A DNA stretch of 64,000 nucleotides. Origin: Ciborinia camelliae (taxonomy: Eukaryota; Ascomycota; Leotiomycetes; Helotiales; Sclerotiniaceae). Below, one piece after another: positions 35,094-46,800 of the stretch. The translations under genes were made by a program, and so were the position numbers. Positions within the stretch are counted from its first letter, which is position 1; the number at the start of each line of letters is the position of its first letter. A model generated the notes under the pieces. The model was not told the DNA's origin. It saw only the letters and a program-made list of their open reading frames with translations, and did not search any database. Location of the stretch: positions 1,900,677 to 1,964,676 of the forward strand of contig JANPYM010000012.1 in the NCBI GenBank assembly GCA_025890175.1, in the 5' to 3' direction.

Positions 35094-37868
35094 TTAGATA
35101 AATACCGGGAACATATCAACATCCGTTTGCCTACCCGCTTCTCCATCCCCATATTCATGATAATTCTCATAAACCTCCGTCCTCATTCGCCTCTTTGGCG
35201 CTTTGATACCAGTCATCAATTCGAATTGCGCGATGGCTTGTTCGGGAAGGACTTCAAGACCATCGACTACTACCCAGGCGGTTTTGGTTTCGGAGCGGAA
35301 GTGTCGGATTTGGGAGAGGAGGGGAGTGGTGAGAGGGGGTTTGTAGGAGAGCTATTGTGGGGGAAGAGGGTGTCAGTCGGTTTGTTAAACATAGAACAAA
35401 GGGAATGAGTAGTGGGTGTTACTATGTATCATGGGTGCAATGCAAAGAAATAAGATCATATCATATCCTTGATACAGGCAAGTAAATGAATATCATTTGG
35501 ACAATATAATCAACGGGGAGAATAAAATCCCAAACAAACAATGTGCTCTATACAAAATGAAAAGCAGAGAAACGGGAATGGAAGCATAGCATACCTCTAC
35601 AACAACTCCACCAGTAGCGCTACCCAACCACTGTACAGGCATCGTGAAATTTGCTGGTGGTTGATCTCCAACACTTCGTGCCGGTACGCATGAAACAATC
35701 ATAGTAGGTGGGCTAAAGCCCGATGGCCATTCATCCTGTGTTGATTGCAACACATGTACGATTTTCTCATGGCTACTTAGACTTGTCGCCCATGAATTAA
35801 AATGGTCAGCAACTCTCTGAGCATTCTCGAATGTACGGTTAAATATGAATATTTTGCGACATCCGAGTCGGATCATGGCGTACACGGCTGCTCGTGCCAT
35901 CCCACCCGCGCCTATGACTAGACCTGTTGTTTTAGATGGCTGAACGACGTTTCGTGGTGATATATTGCGGCGAAGACATGTCATTATGCCAATAAAATCG
36001 GTGTTGTCGCCATAGTAAGCACTGACGGGCCCAGTTTTACCTCGACGATTTGCTTGTTGAAGCAATGATTGCGTGGTACCGTCAAGAGGATTGCCATCCG
36101 GTAATTCTCGAAGTGGTAGGAGAGTATTTACTGCCCCAATAGCCCTTGCATGATAGCTTTTTGGACCAATTCGTGACATTATCTGAACTTTGAATGGTTG
36201 TGTAATGGCTGCACCACCGAAGTCGGGTCGTTGACAGATGGCATGAATGTCATCGACGGATTGGACTTTTAACGATTGAAAATCGTTACTCATACCACAC
36301 ACCTTGTACGCTGCATTGTGCATTGCTGGAGATAAACTGTAGAATACACTAGCACCAAGGTGTACGAAATGGAGGGGGTCGAGGATAGACTTTCGGTATA
36401 GTTCTTGTCGAGCTTCCGCGGCCGTTGGTAGGAATTGGCGAACTTGACTCTTGCTAACCGTAGAATTCATGATAGGATCCGTCACTGGTGTGAAAATCCG
36501 ATTTTCGATTAGCGAACACTTTCCATGAACCCCAAGATTGTAGGCAATGACCGGGAGGTGGCCTGGAATAGATTCGACTTTTCTCAGAAACTCTCGAACA
36601 GTTTCATTATCGCTCTCTTTTGGGGTTGCTCGAGCAAACCGGACTATATCACACCCTATCGATTCGGCTCTCCGATACTGTATCATCCTAGACTCATCAT
36701 CCCACCCCCATGAATTTTCGGCACGATGAAGATAATGCCCAATGATTTTCGTGCGTCCAGAAGATTTAACAAGTTGCATGACACGATCGGACGAATATCT
36801 AAGATCGATGACAATGTATTCAACACCTAAACGTAATCCGTGCTCAAGTAACCCAAAATAAATATCTTCTTTTTCAGATATGGACAGCGAGAGACCTTCA
36901 AAGGCATATTCTTCAGTATAAAGAATAACCGGTACGCCAAGTTTCCTTCTTACTGTCGAGACTTGCTTCGCCAATACTCTTTGAATATCGGGTGATGTCA
37001 GGGCATCAACTTTGATTTGAACTGCATCGGCTCCAGATTCCAATTGTTGGAGATCCAGATCGGGAATTGTTGACATGCGAATCGACAATGCATAAGTGTA
37101 TAGTCTACATTCAGGTGGCAGAGCCGCGATAGAAAATGGGCTTTCCAGACTGTTACGTATGACGCCTAGTCCCGTGATGAAGTCGAGAAATGCAGAAAAG
37201 TCTTCCTTTGCATGTTTTAACTTCGATGAAACATTGGGGGGTCCATGATCTTTGGGACTCGTCATTCCATCACAGCTTCTGTCATGCAAATTATAATATT
37301 CATAGTTTGAACAAAATCGGTGAGCAGCATCGGCATTCTCGAGACGTGCAGCTTCAACATCTCTCATATTAAGCATCTCTCGAATCCTTTGACTGTTTCG
37401 TAGAATATAAATCACAGGATTTGTTTTCGTATATTCTCGACTACAGCATTGAGAAGTCAGCAATGGGGAGTGCGAGGAAAAGAATTATGCTTACAGCGTC
37501 TTTTGTACCTCTATTGCAAGACTTCCCATTCCACATTCAATAATGCATCCTGTTCGATTTGCATACAACATTTGTCTTGCAACATCAATATTTCGTTTGT
37601 TGAACTCTTGACGTCCATTTTGTTGGATATATGCAGTTCGAGAAAGACCTGTAACTTCCTGAAAATAATGGTCCTCAGTGATCAATCGTCGACCAAGATG
37701 TGTTGCTCCAATGAAACCCAAACTCCGTTTTCCCGACCCTCGGGAACCTATCAGGATAATTGATGCATCAGAAGGGAAGATTCGACCTTTTGTCTGCGCT
37801 CCTAAATTCAGCTGTACGGCATTTTCCATGGTTCCATTATTTGAGATGATCTGAGTTGTTAGAGACAT
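35094..37868 (-). CDS. qutR: Quinate pathway repressor, AROM-derived (qutR / qa-1S)
   Basis: Three exons (37868-37495, 37440-35595, 35351-35094) give 825 residues. The protein mirrors the last three domains of the AROM pentafunctional enzyme: a shikimate-kinase-like part with Walker A ILIGSRGSGKRSLG (about 40-53), a type I dehydroquinase-like part (about 200-430), and a shikimate-dehydrogenase-like part with HLGASVFYSLSPAMHNAAY, GAAITQPFKVQI, YGDNTDFIGI and LVIGAGGMARAAVYAM. In the dehydroquinase part the expected Schiff-base Lys is Arg (DIVRFA, codon 36639-36641), consistent with loss of catalysis. The last exon, after a 243-nt intron, restores the dehydrogenase C-terminus (WVVVDGLEVLPEQAIAQFEL). 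The known role is to bind and inhibit the activator QutA until quinate or dehydroquinate is present. It is divergent from qutA. Confidence 0.93.
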
Positions 37869-38674
37869 CCTTAAATGGTCCTTTCGCTCACATTTTGGAT
37901 GTCGAGTTACGTTTGTGCACGTGATTGGTGAAAGGTTAATGGGTAAAGGTTAATGGGTAAACGCAGGGATGAAGGGGGTTGGTTTCCAGCGGTAAATTAA
38001 ATGTACCCTTTAACGAAAAAATGACCTTGATGATGGATAAATAAGTACAACGCGTACAACAAAATGACGAAAGAAATTTTGATCAGAATAAATGGCAGGA
38101 AACGGGACTTCTCAAACTATGTATGTGATTTCTCAATCGCTCTTTTGGAAAGGGTATCGAGACGGTCTATCGTTGAGCACTCGTAGCTTGTAGACCCCTC
38201 GATCACTCGAAATCACCCAGCCAGCCAATGAACATCCCAAGGATGAGCTTAATAAGCACTCCGGCTAAGAGCTTTTCCGCCCCATTCTATCCAATTTAGC
38301 TCGCAAGTCTATGTTAGCTATCTGTGGGGTATGGGGAAAGACGAAGATGATCACGTCAAATTTTGTATGGGGAACGACTACTTCATGACACTCAATCGCT
38401 ATTACCTTCGATCACAACTACCTGGAATGAAGAGAATTCATGCAAAGTAATGCCATATTTGGCTCAGTTCTTGACACAATTTTGCAGGAAAACGGCACCG
38501 AGCTATCAGCCACCTTCACGCGCCAACGACGATCCATTGGATATTGCTCGGAATTAAGAATTGTCTTCTCAAATGAAATAAGGAACGAATCGATTGGCGA
38601 CATATGGTACGCATGCGAAGGTATCTCGGGCTGAAGCGGGCGTCGTCCCTCGTTGTCTATTATCCATTGTAAAA
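37869..38674. promoter_or_regulatory. Divergent qutR/qutA promoter with 14-bp tandem duplication
   Basis: This 806-bp control region separates repressor and activator. At 37931-37958 the 14-mer AAAGGTTAATGGGT is present twice in tandem, followed by AAAC, giving repeated GGTTAA/GGGTAA cores. Such cores resemble half-sites of the Neurospora activator palindrome (GGRTAA...TTAYCC). A reverse CCAAT box (ATTGG) is at 37923-37927, and GGATAAATAAG is near 38036. Autoregulation by QutA is known in other species and is inferred here. Confidence 0.45.
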
Positions 38675-41600
38675 ATGTATCAAGGAGATTCTATCCTGAG
38701 CTCGAGGCCTGAAGGAGCATCATCGAACAACAAAAAGGACGCAGAGGCTAGGCATGGGGTTCCAGTTGGCAAGAATAAGAAGCAATTGCAGGGCACACGG
38801 AAGAGAGTCTCTCAGGCTTGCGATAAGTGTCGGAGTCGCAAAGACAAATGCGACGGAGAACGACCATCTTGCTCAACTTGTCTGACCCATGGCCGGACCT
38901 GTTCCTACGACGCGAATGTGAAGAAACGCGGCTTACCAGAAGGTATGTATAATTGATTCCATTTGAATCTGCTTGAATGCTTGAATCTATTTGAGTGTTT
39001 GAACCCATTTGAATATTTGAACCCATTTGAATATCTGAGCCCATTTGAATACCTGAGCCTGTTTGAATGTTCAGATCGCCTTCAATGTTCCAACTTCTAC
39101 ACCCCCTTGATAAGCAATTACTAACTTCCTGGCCTATAGGATATGTTCGTGGGATTGAGAAACTTTGGGGCCTTACAATACGGGAGGTTGAAGGGGTCGA
39201 GGAAGAAATTCTCTCAGTATTTAATGGGGATGAGACAAATGAGGCACTTGTGAGTATTTGGAGAAATGAGGATGGGCAATCGGATAGCCTGGCTGAGGTA
39301 TGGAGAAAATCTCAATTATCAAGAGAGCTTGAGAGATTACTACCGATACTAGAGTACGTGATCGGTCCACAATTTCATATTGCTTTCTTACCCAATTCTG
39401 TTCCCCGATCTGTTCCCCGATCTGCAACCCCACCTTTACCCTTCCTCAAACACATCTTTTTGTTTTCTAAAACAGCTTTAATTACTCATTCTCCTCCAAA
39501 GCCTTTCCTTGATACGCAATACTGACTCCCTGATCTGGAACAGACCTGGGTCTGGATCCGGAGGCACTGATGTAAGCAAGAGAAAACGGCTCGATTCGGA
39601 TGTCCAAGCTGGGAAACGACCTGTGCTGGGCACTGGCCAGTCAGATTCTCCTATATCCATTCCAGACAATGAATCTCAACCAAGGGCTTCAATAAGTGGT
39701 CGGCCCGATCAAAAACTCGATTTTCAGATTTTAGAAGAGGAACCTGCGTCACCAATGGCCGCCGGAGGCTCTCTGGGAAACTTTTCCAACGCCATCCAAG
39801 AATCCAACGCACAATATGGATCAATATTAAGTCCTGCTTACCCAAAATTCGCAATTGGTTCAAGTCTGCCAGAGCTTCCATCGGAGACCTGGCATCTACT
39901 TGATGTATATTTCTCTTATACTCATTGTTGGCTACCGATTGTAGAAAAGCACGATTTACTACGAATCTCATATCAATATCCTCAAATTAGGAACAGTGGA
40001 ACGGCTATTATCAATGGTGATCATGCACTTTTATGGGCTGCAATAGCTTATGGCAAGTTTCAACATAGAGCAATAAACAATATTCCTCGTGCCCAGGGAC
40101 TGGTATCGCAAGATGTCTGGACCGCTGAAAGAATGTATGCGCATGCAAGAGCTCTTGTTCCGAACGAAGAAGGAAATCTAGATCTTGGGCATGTGCAGGC
40201 TCTCCTCATCTTGACTCTTGCAAATTTTGGCCTGGGACATTTAAATAGGGCTTGGATTCTTATTGGACAAGCTGTGAGGATTGCTATCGAGCTTGGTCTT
40301 GAGAAACCATTGGTTGAGGACCTAAAATCCTCGAAGCATAGCCCAAGATCCAAGCGTGTATTCCTTGGATGTTTTGCTCTGGATACCTTGGTCGCAGCAC
40401 GTCTAAGAAGACGGCCACATTTGAGATCAGATGATCTGGACCGTGTTGGGATATTGGTTGAAGATGGCTTGGAAGAATGGGATCCTTGGACGGACTGTCT
40501 CACTGTCCGAAGAAATGCCATTGGAAATTCTAGAGTTCCTGCATCTATTCTAAGTACTTTCAATCGCCTAGTTCAAGTCCTTCAGATACTAAATGATGCA
40601 AGTTGTGCATCTGATAGTTCAAAAACTGTCCAATTCAGCACCGGCTTGCTGGAAAGGTTACACGTCTGGAGTCGATCGCAATCTCAGTCCTTGTATTTCG
40701 ATTCCAATGCAATGAATAGCGAGCAAGCTTCGTCATTGCTGCCACATCATTATCATCTTCACGTTGCATATTTTACCACGCTTGCGGAATGCCGGCTCCT
40801 CTCCCATGGTCAACGAAAGGGAAGTCCTGATTTAGAAGCTTGCACTCGATCGGCACGTCAAATAGTCCACCTTCTAAAGCGACACTCATATACTTTTGGC
40901 CTTCTAATTGTCCCCCCCACATTCGAATATTACACCAAGACGGCATATGATGTTGTCCATGCAGTTCGACGAAGTATAGAAAATGCGCATATTGGTAAGC
41001 ACAATTAATTCTTCCCTTACTACTCAATGACCAACACCTACTTGATGTTTTGCACTTGATCACTGTTCAAGTCTTCCTCAATGTCCAACTTTTTTGAATA
41101 TTTCATCTTCTTTGATAGGTAACTGACTTCTTCACTTTTTAGTTCTTGACGATTGGAAATATGGTTTGGATATGTGCGTATCTACAATGAAACCAGCTTG
41201 GCCAGTCTTTGAATCTTTTAAAGATGCTGCCGAAAATGCCGTGTTTAGAAATCGACGTGAAAGTCAAGCTGCATTTGATCTTATGGTCCCGACCGCCATG
41301 GAAACACCCCAATCTGCCAAAACGCCTAGCAGTACTGCCAGCTACGAAATAATTCAGCCCTACAGTCCTCAAGTTTTCCGATCGCAGTCAATGAATAGTA
41401 TGGATGTGGCTCGGCCTAACAGAAATAATCTGCAATATGCGAAGAATCTTGTGCCGCCAACATCACACGTAAGCTTAATTGGTTCCTTTATAGTGTACTC
41501 CCAATGTCCGACTCCATGTGAAATATTCAAATTCTGTATCTTCTTCACTTATAAAGCCTCGGTTTCTTCTTTTTTGATGACTTTACTTGATAGACACTTA

Positions 41601-42253
41601 CCGACTCTCTGATGTTGCAGTCCCACCAGTTTTTGAATGGTTCTATGGGAGAAGATTTCGGCACAAGAATCCCAGAAAGTCCTCATCCATCTTACAATAG
41701 TGGACATAATGCAATTCTCAATCCGTGGAGTGTTCACCAACAGGATCAGAACCAAAATCGATCCACCAATCAAATGCCGTTTGGATTGCTTCAGCAATCG
41801 CCCAACTTGCAGAGAACCATACCTCCGAGTGGTCTAAATACTGATGGTGATTCGATATTCAACGATTTTGCTGTCATGGATGCAATGGAATGGTATGTTA
41901 CTTGCCATTCAAAACGACAGTTACTTAAATAAGTCTAATACTAGCAAACATGTAGGACGAATAGCATGGACCAAAGTCTAGTAAATCTCGGCTTTGAGGA
42001 TCCAGACAACCGAAACCAGGACTTTTATACCTTTTGTCGTGAACCTGACCCTTTGTACTTGAACGATAGTATATTTCAGCAATTAATAGCGAGCTCTGCG
42101 GCGGAATCGGCTGGAATGGGTGCTCAAGTATTTGGAAATCCAGGAATGAGTATGCCTGGCGAAGCAGGTTTTGGAGGAGGCAAGGATTATGGACATGGCG
42201 ATGAAGGAATTGAGGCTGGGCAGATACTACAATCATTGAGTGCCGCTGAGTAG
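38675..42253 (+). CDS. qutA: Quinate pathway transcription activator, Zn2Cys6 type (qutA / qa-1F)
   Basis: Six exons (38675-38942, 39140-39353, 39544-40994, 41143-41468, 41621-41892, 41956-42253) encode 942 residues. The Zn2Cys6 binuclear cluster is near residues 49-76, CDKCRSRKDKC then CSTCLTHGRTC with spacing 2-6-6-2-6, preceded by basic GTRKRV. After exon 2 (GYVRGIEKLWGLTIREVEGV, typical of QutA/QA-1F) comes the fungal-specific middle homology region: LLDVYFSYTHCWLPIVEKHD, LLWAAIAYGKFQH, GQAVRIAIELGLEK and ARLRRRPHLRSDDLD. The C-terminal third is Gln/Asn/Ser/Gly-rich and likely holds activation and QutR-binding functions. It should activate all cluster genes. Four of its five introns are unusually long (148-197 nt) and share a 3' block. 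Start at 38675 is the first ATG in frame. Confidence 0.93.
38961..39070 (+). repeat. 18-bp tandem repeats inside qutA intron 1
   Basis: About six imperfect copies of an 18-mer of the type ATTTGAATATTTGAACCC lie head to tail in intron 1 (38943-39139) of the activator gene. They are bounded by the normal GTATGT donor and the CTAAC branch region, so they should be removed by splicing. Confidence 0.8.
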
Positions 42254-42529
42254 CAAAGAACGAGAACGAATTCTCGTGGGAATGGTTGATGCATCTTCGG
42301 TTTAGAAGAGAAAAGCTTTTAAGAGATGGATAATTGCGTAAATATGTGTATATACAATACTAATTAGTGGAAGGTGCATTGTCATCCTCGCAGTATGTTT
42401 AATACATAGAAAACACTGCATCACTGTAATATTCCTGCTATCCGCCAAAGTGTAAAATAATTCTCATCCCGCCAAACGCCATGTAGATGCATATCATCCT
42501 TCTAGCGTCATATTCATGACATCCAACAC
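42254..42529. other. Convergent intergenic qutA / qutC
   Basis: A 276-bp space between convergent genes, expected to hold both terminators. No other feature is seen. Confidence 0.6.
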
Positions 42530-43706
42530 TCATAATCGAGCCAAAACCTCACTCCCCATCTCTCCTCTTTCCTCCCTCTCTGCCTTTCTCTCATTGGCAT
42601 TAGCATCGACATTCTCCCACCCCATCTCTCCACATACGTATTTCCAACTCCTCATCGCTCTCTCGGCATGTTCCCTAGGCACATGATCACCCTTTTCCGC
42701 CAAACTGCGATTGAACAACTCGAAGCTCACCCACCCCTTATATCCCAATCCATCACAAATAGCCTTCACCACATCCAACACGGGCAAGTAACCCCCACGA
42801 TCCTGCTCCCCCAAAAACAATCTACAATTCCTACTCCACGACATCCTTGCCTTTTGTCCCTCGACATAAAACTCATGCCCTGCAACCAGCGGTGCAGATA
42901 GGCGTTCCGCATCTACGATCTGCAGGTAGAAAATCTTTGAAGGATCGATCGTTCGTATCATATCCTCCAGGCTCTGGGTGAACGTCGCGTGTGCGTTGGG
43001 TCGCATACCCGTCGGCGACGCCGGATCGGCAAACTCGCGTCCGGCGATGTTGAACGTGTCTAGACATAAACCGAAATTGGGCCGCGCGACTCCCCGCACG
43101 ACGTCCCACGCTCCACGCCACGTATCCACGCGCGACCCAAAACACAGATTCTCATACGCGAATCGGAATGGTGGGGTTTGCGCCGCGCCGAGGTCGGCTA
43201 GCTCGCGGAGATCGCTTATCATCTGTGCAAGGGAGGGGGTGCGCGTGGGCGGGGTCCCGAATGTCGAGGGGATTTGGATCGTCTCGGTGCCGAGAATGTG
43301 ACACACTTGGAACCAGAGATTCAGCTCTTGGAGTTTAGATTCCCGGGCGGAAGGGGAAAGAAGTCCTTCGTGGCAGAGAAAAGGGCCGCAGGCGATGATG
43401 GGGAGGGCGTAGTAGGAGGACAGGGCGCGGATGTATTGGGCGGCGTGGATGTGGGAGGAGGGTAGGGGATGGGAAGGAAGAGTCGAGGCTAGGTCGGCTA
43501 GATCTTCATAGACTGTGGAGACAATTTAGGATTGCTGGTCTTTGTTCCTTGAAAGGGGTTGGCGAAGGGGGTGGGTGGTGGATGTTCTTACACATTTCGA
43601 TGCCAGAGAGACCGGCATCTCGGGCGGCTTTGAATTTCGTTTCGAGGCTGTGGTGGGCGAAACAGCGCCCGAGAGACATGCTTGCAATGGCTGGTTTGTA
43701 GGACAT
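42530..43706 (-). CDS. qutC: 3-Dehydroshikimate dehydratase (qutC / qa-4)
   Basis: Two exons (43706-43592, 43512-42530) with a 79-nt intron encode 365 residues, close to the ~350-360 of qa-4/qutC. The N-terminus MSYKPAIASMSLGRCFAH and KAARDAGLSGIEMFYEDLAD are hallmarks, and the rest follows a xylose-isomerase-like TIM barrel. Likely metal ligands sit in FAYENLCFG, FGLCLDTFNIAG, FYLQIVDAERLS and WVSFELFNRSL. The enzyme converts 3-dehydroshikimate to protocatechuate, which feeds the beta-ketoadipate pathway. It closes the right edge of the cluster; no dioxygenase for protocatechuate lies next to it. GC content is locally high in the central part of the exon, which is otherwise ordinary. Confidence 0.94.
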
Positions 43707-45787
43707 GATGATTTCGATTTCTTCTCCGTTCGTTCACGTAGATGTAGGTGTAGGTTTAGGTGATGAATTTGTAAGTTCTCTCAACAAGAAATAAAGTAAT
43801 ATGGAGATGGTGATATGATATGATATTAATAGAAATTATCGAGGAACCTTAAGCAACGCAAATACAATATAGCAGACGGGCGAAAATAACGAAGCTCAAT
43901 ATGAATCGCGAAAGCTCAAGTCCCATCAACTAAAACAACAATTGTGTTGGAAAATATAAGAGGAACAATATAATGCAGCGACCACGAAAGCATACATCAA
44001 CAACCCAGAAAAGATCCTCATGCAGCCAAAAAAAAACATGAAATTTCCCCAGGAATCCTCTGGTATTTTATCATACGCTTCCTTCCTTCCGCGCTGCATC
44101 ATTTCCGCCCGCACGAGTCCTAGATAGGTAGATACCTAGATGCAGACGATAGGCCCGACCCAGTGCAGAACCCCCATGATACGATAGATCCAGATCATCT
44201 ATTCTATTTCTCCCCGCAGATAGAACTACTATCGTTTCCGCGAGTGGATGGACATCCATCCATCCATCCAGAAATGATGGTCAAGATGTTCTTCAGGCTC
44301 GTGAATTCATTCCCGTCGGGAAAATGCTTAGCCGCGCCTGTTACATTATTCCGCGTGAGATCTTTTCTTCTTTCTTCTTTCTTCGCGGTTTGAGTAGGTA
44401 CCTAGGGTTAGGTGGTAGCTGGTAGCTGGATTAATCGATGGGATCTGGGGAAGTGAGATACGAGTTCGTCGGCTTGGTAAATGTCCGGTCCTGTCCTGTC
44501 CTATCCTCGACTTATTCATTTCTCCGACATTCAGATATTATTATCCTTAGGTATTACTTCCCATATTTCGATTGGTTATTTTAAGCGAACTCTCAAGGCG
44601 CCGCCAAACTATCAAATCTAAGGTGTTAATTTAGTAAGATTTGGCCATAAAAAATTAAACAAACAATTACATCTATTTAACAATAACCAAGCGGCGATAG
44701 ACCTACCCCTCAATGATTCTTGATTCTTAATCCCTACACGCATTCCTTTCCTTTCCTTTCCTTAACCTCATATTCATTTTCATTCAAGCCTCCCACCTGC
44801 ATGCACCACGCAAAAACCAAAAATCATCAGATCTCCATTTGGGTAAGCATAGAGAATGAAATGAATGAAATCCATGAAATCTATATACTACAAGAAATCT
44901 ACATACGATATACTATACAAAATCCATAAAGTCCCCCTCCCCATACTTCTCCCACTTCCCACTTCCCACTTACTCGATTCCTCGATTCCTCGATTCCTCG
45001 ATTCCTCGACATCGATCCGGATCTAAGAATCATTTGTATGTATCGTCTAGGAGAAGAAAGTAATAGTAGAAGAAAAAGTAAAAGGAAAAGAAAGTAAAGA
45101 TAAACTCTATAAAAACTTCATTCTACAATGCCTTTCAAGTTTTATATATATACACACATCATCCATTACCTATACATCATCCATTATACATCATCCATTA
45201 TTTAAAAGAAAAGATAACTCTTTTCTCTTTTCTCTCTCTATTAACAAAATAAAAAAGCGACAAAACAAAATAAGACAAAACAAAATAAAACAAGACAAGA
45301 CAAAATAAGGTGAAGTATGTAGGTAGTCCCTCCATTTCCCAAATAAAAAAGGGTGTCTCCTGTCTCCTATCTCCTATCTCATACATAAATATTAAAAAAA
45401 CAATAATAACAACAATAACAACAATAATAATAACCCTACAAAGTGAATATTTCCATCCCTCTTTCTTTCTTTCCCCAGAAAATCCCAATAAGTTTCTCTT
45501 CTCCTCCGTCCGTGTAGCTGTCAGTCTATTGGATGGATAGATAGATAGATAGATAGATAGAGAAAGAAGTAAAAAAAAAAAAAAAATGTAAAAGTAGGTA
45601 GGTAGGTAAGTAGGTAAGAGGAAGTTTCGAGAGGCGAGAAAAGCCTCTTCTCGCCTTTTCCCTCTCTCTGTTATACTTACTCCACTCCCTTTCGCTTCAC
45701 CCCCAGGTTCCCTAAAAGAAGTAGGTAGGTATCCATCCCACTCCTCTCTCTCTCTGTCATCTACTTATTCCACTCCCTTTCGCTTCA

Positions 45788-45909
45788 CCCCAAGATTCCC
45801 AAGATTCCCAAGATTCCCAAGATTCCCAAGATTCCCAAGATTCCCAAGATTCCCAAGATTCCCAAGATTCCCAAGATTCCCAAGATTCCCAAGATTCCCA
45901 AGATTCCCT
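45788..45909. repeat. 9-bp minisatellite (CCCAAGATT)n
   Basis: About 13 nearly perfect copies of CCCAAGATT in tandem. Flanking copies of CCCTTTCGCTTCACCCC near 45687, 45776, 45918 and 45977 show that the array sits in a larger reiterated unit. The 9-bp period creates a false Gly-Asn-Leu repeat frame on the minus strand. Confidence 0.95.
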
Positions 45910-46221
45910 CTAACCCCCTTTCGCTTCACCCCTCTCACCCCTCTCACCCCTCTCACCCCAAGATTCCCTCTAACCCCCTTTCGCTTCACCCCAAGATCCT
46001 CCAGGTCCCCCAAATTCCCCAAAAAGAACCTTCTCTTGGGGACTTTCTAAGACTTTCTAGAACTTTCTAGGAATTTTTGGGGTATCCATCTATCCATCCA
46101 TCCATCCATCGCACTCCAACTCCAATTCCAACTCCCAGTCCTCACCTGTTGGAAGAAGAGATGCAGACCAAACCAAAGTTCAAACCAAGCTTCCCCTCCC
46201 ACAAAAAAGCTTCCCACAAAC

Positions 46222-46460
46222 CTCCCTTCCTCCCCTTCCTCCCCTTCCTCCCCTTCCTCCCCTTCCTCCCCTTCCTCCCCTTCCTCCCCTTCCTCCCCTT
46301 CCTCCCCTTCCTCCCCTTCCTCCCCTTCCTCCCCTTCCTCCCCTTCCTCCCCTTCCTCCCCTTCCTCCCTTCCTCCCCTTCCTCCCCTTCCTCCCCTTCC
46401 TCCCCTTCCTCCCCTTCCTCCCCTTCCTCCCCTTCCTCCCCTTCCTCCCCTTCCACCCCT
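46222..46460. repeat. 9-bp minisatellite (CTTCCTCCC)n
   Basis: Roughly 26 copies of CTTCCTCCC with one shortened copy near 46369. One strand is almost purely pyrimidine, which could adopt triplex structure. All long frames across it (Gly-Arg, Glu-Gly or Pro-Phe-Leu repeats) follow from the period and are not genes. Confidence 0.95.
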
Positions 46461-46496
46461 TCCATTCCCCCCCAAAAACCCCATCGATAGATAGAT

Positions 46497-46800
46497 TCAA
46501 TCTCAATCTCAATCTCCATCTCGATCTCGATCTCGATCTCGATTGAGGAAAAGAAAGATATAGAAACACGACGAGAAAGAAACAGACAGACAGACAGAGA
46601 GACAGACAGAGAAACACGACGAGAAAGATATAGAAACACGACGAGAAAGACAGAGAAACAGACACCGACAGACAGAGAGACAGACACAGAAACAGACAGA
46701 CAGAGAAAGAAATATAATGAGGTACGAGGAGAAAGAAACACGACGAGAAAGAGAAAGAAAAAGAAAGAAAGACACACGACGAGGTACGAGGAGAATGTAC
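46497..46800. repeat. Purine-rich compound microsatellite
   Basis: A run of TCTCAATC/TCTCGATC repeats is followed by mixed GACAGACA and ACACGACGAGAAAGA units repeated several times at irregular spacing. There is no sign of coding. Confidence 0.85.

Noticed and set aside
45788..45909. Regular repeats considered as a CRISPR array
   Set aside because: The units are contiguous 9-mers without spacers, and the organism is a eukaryote.
45765..46022. Frame of Gly-Asn-Leu repeats resembling a repeat protein
   Set aside because: It is the translation of the CCCAAGATT array; the period is a multiple of three and the flanks carry no domain.
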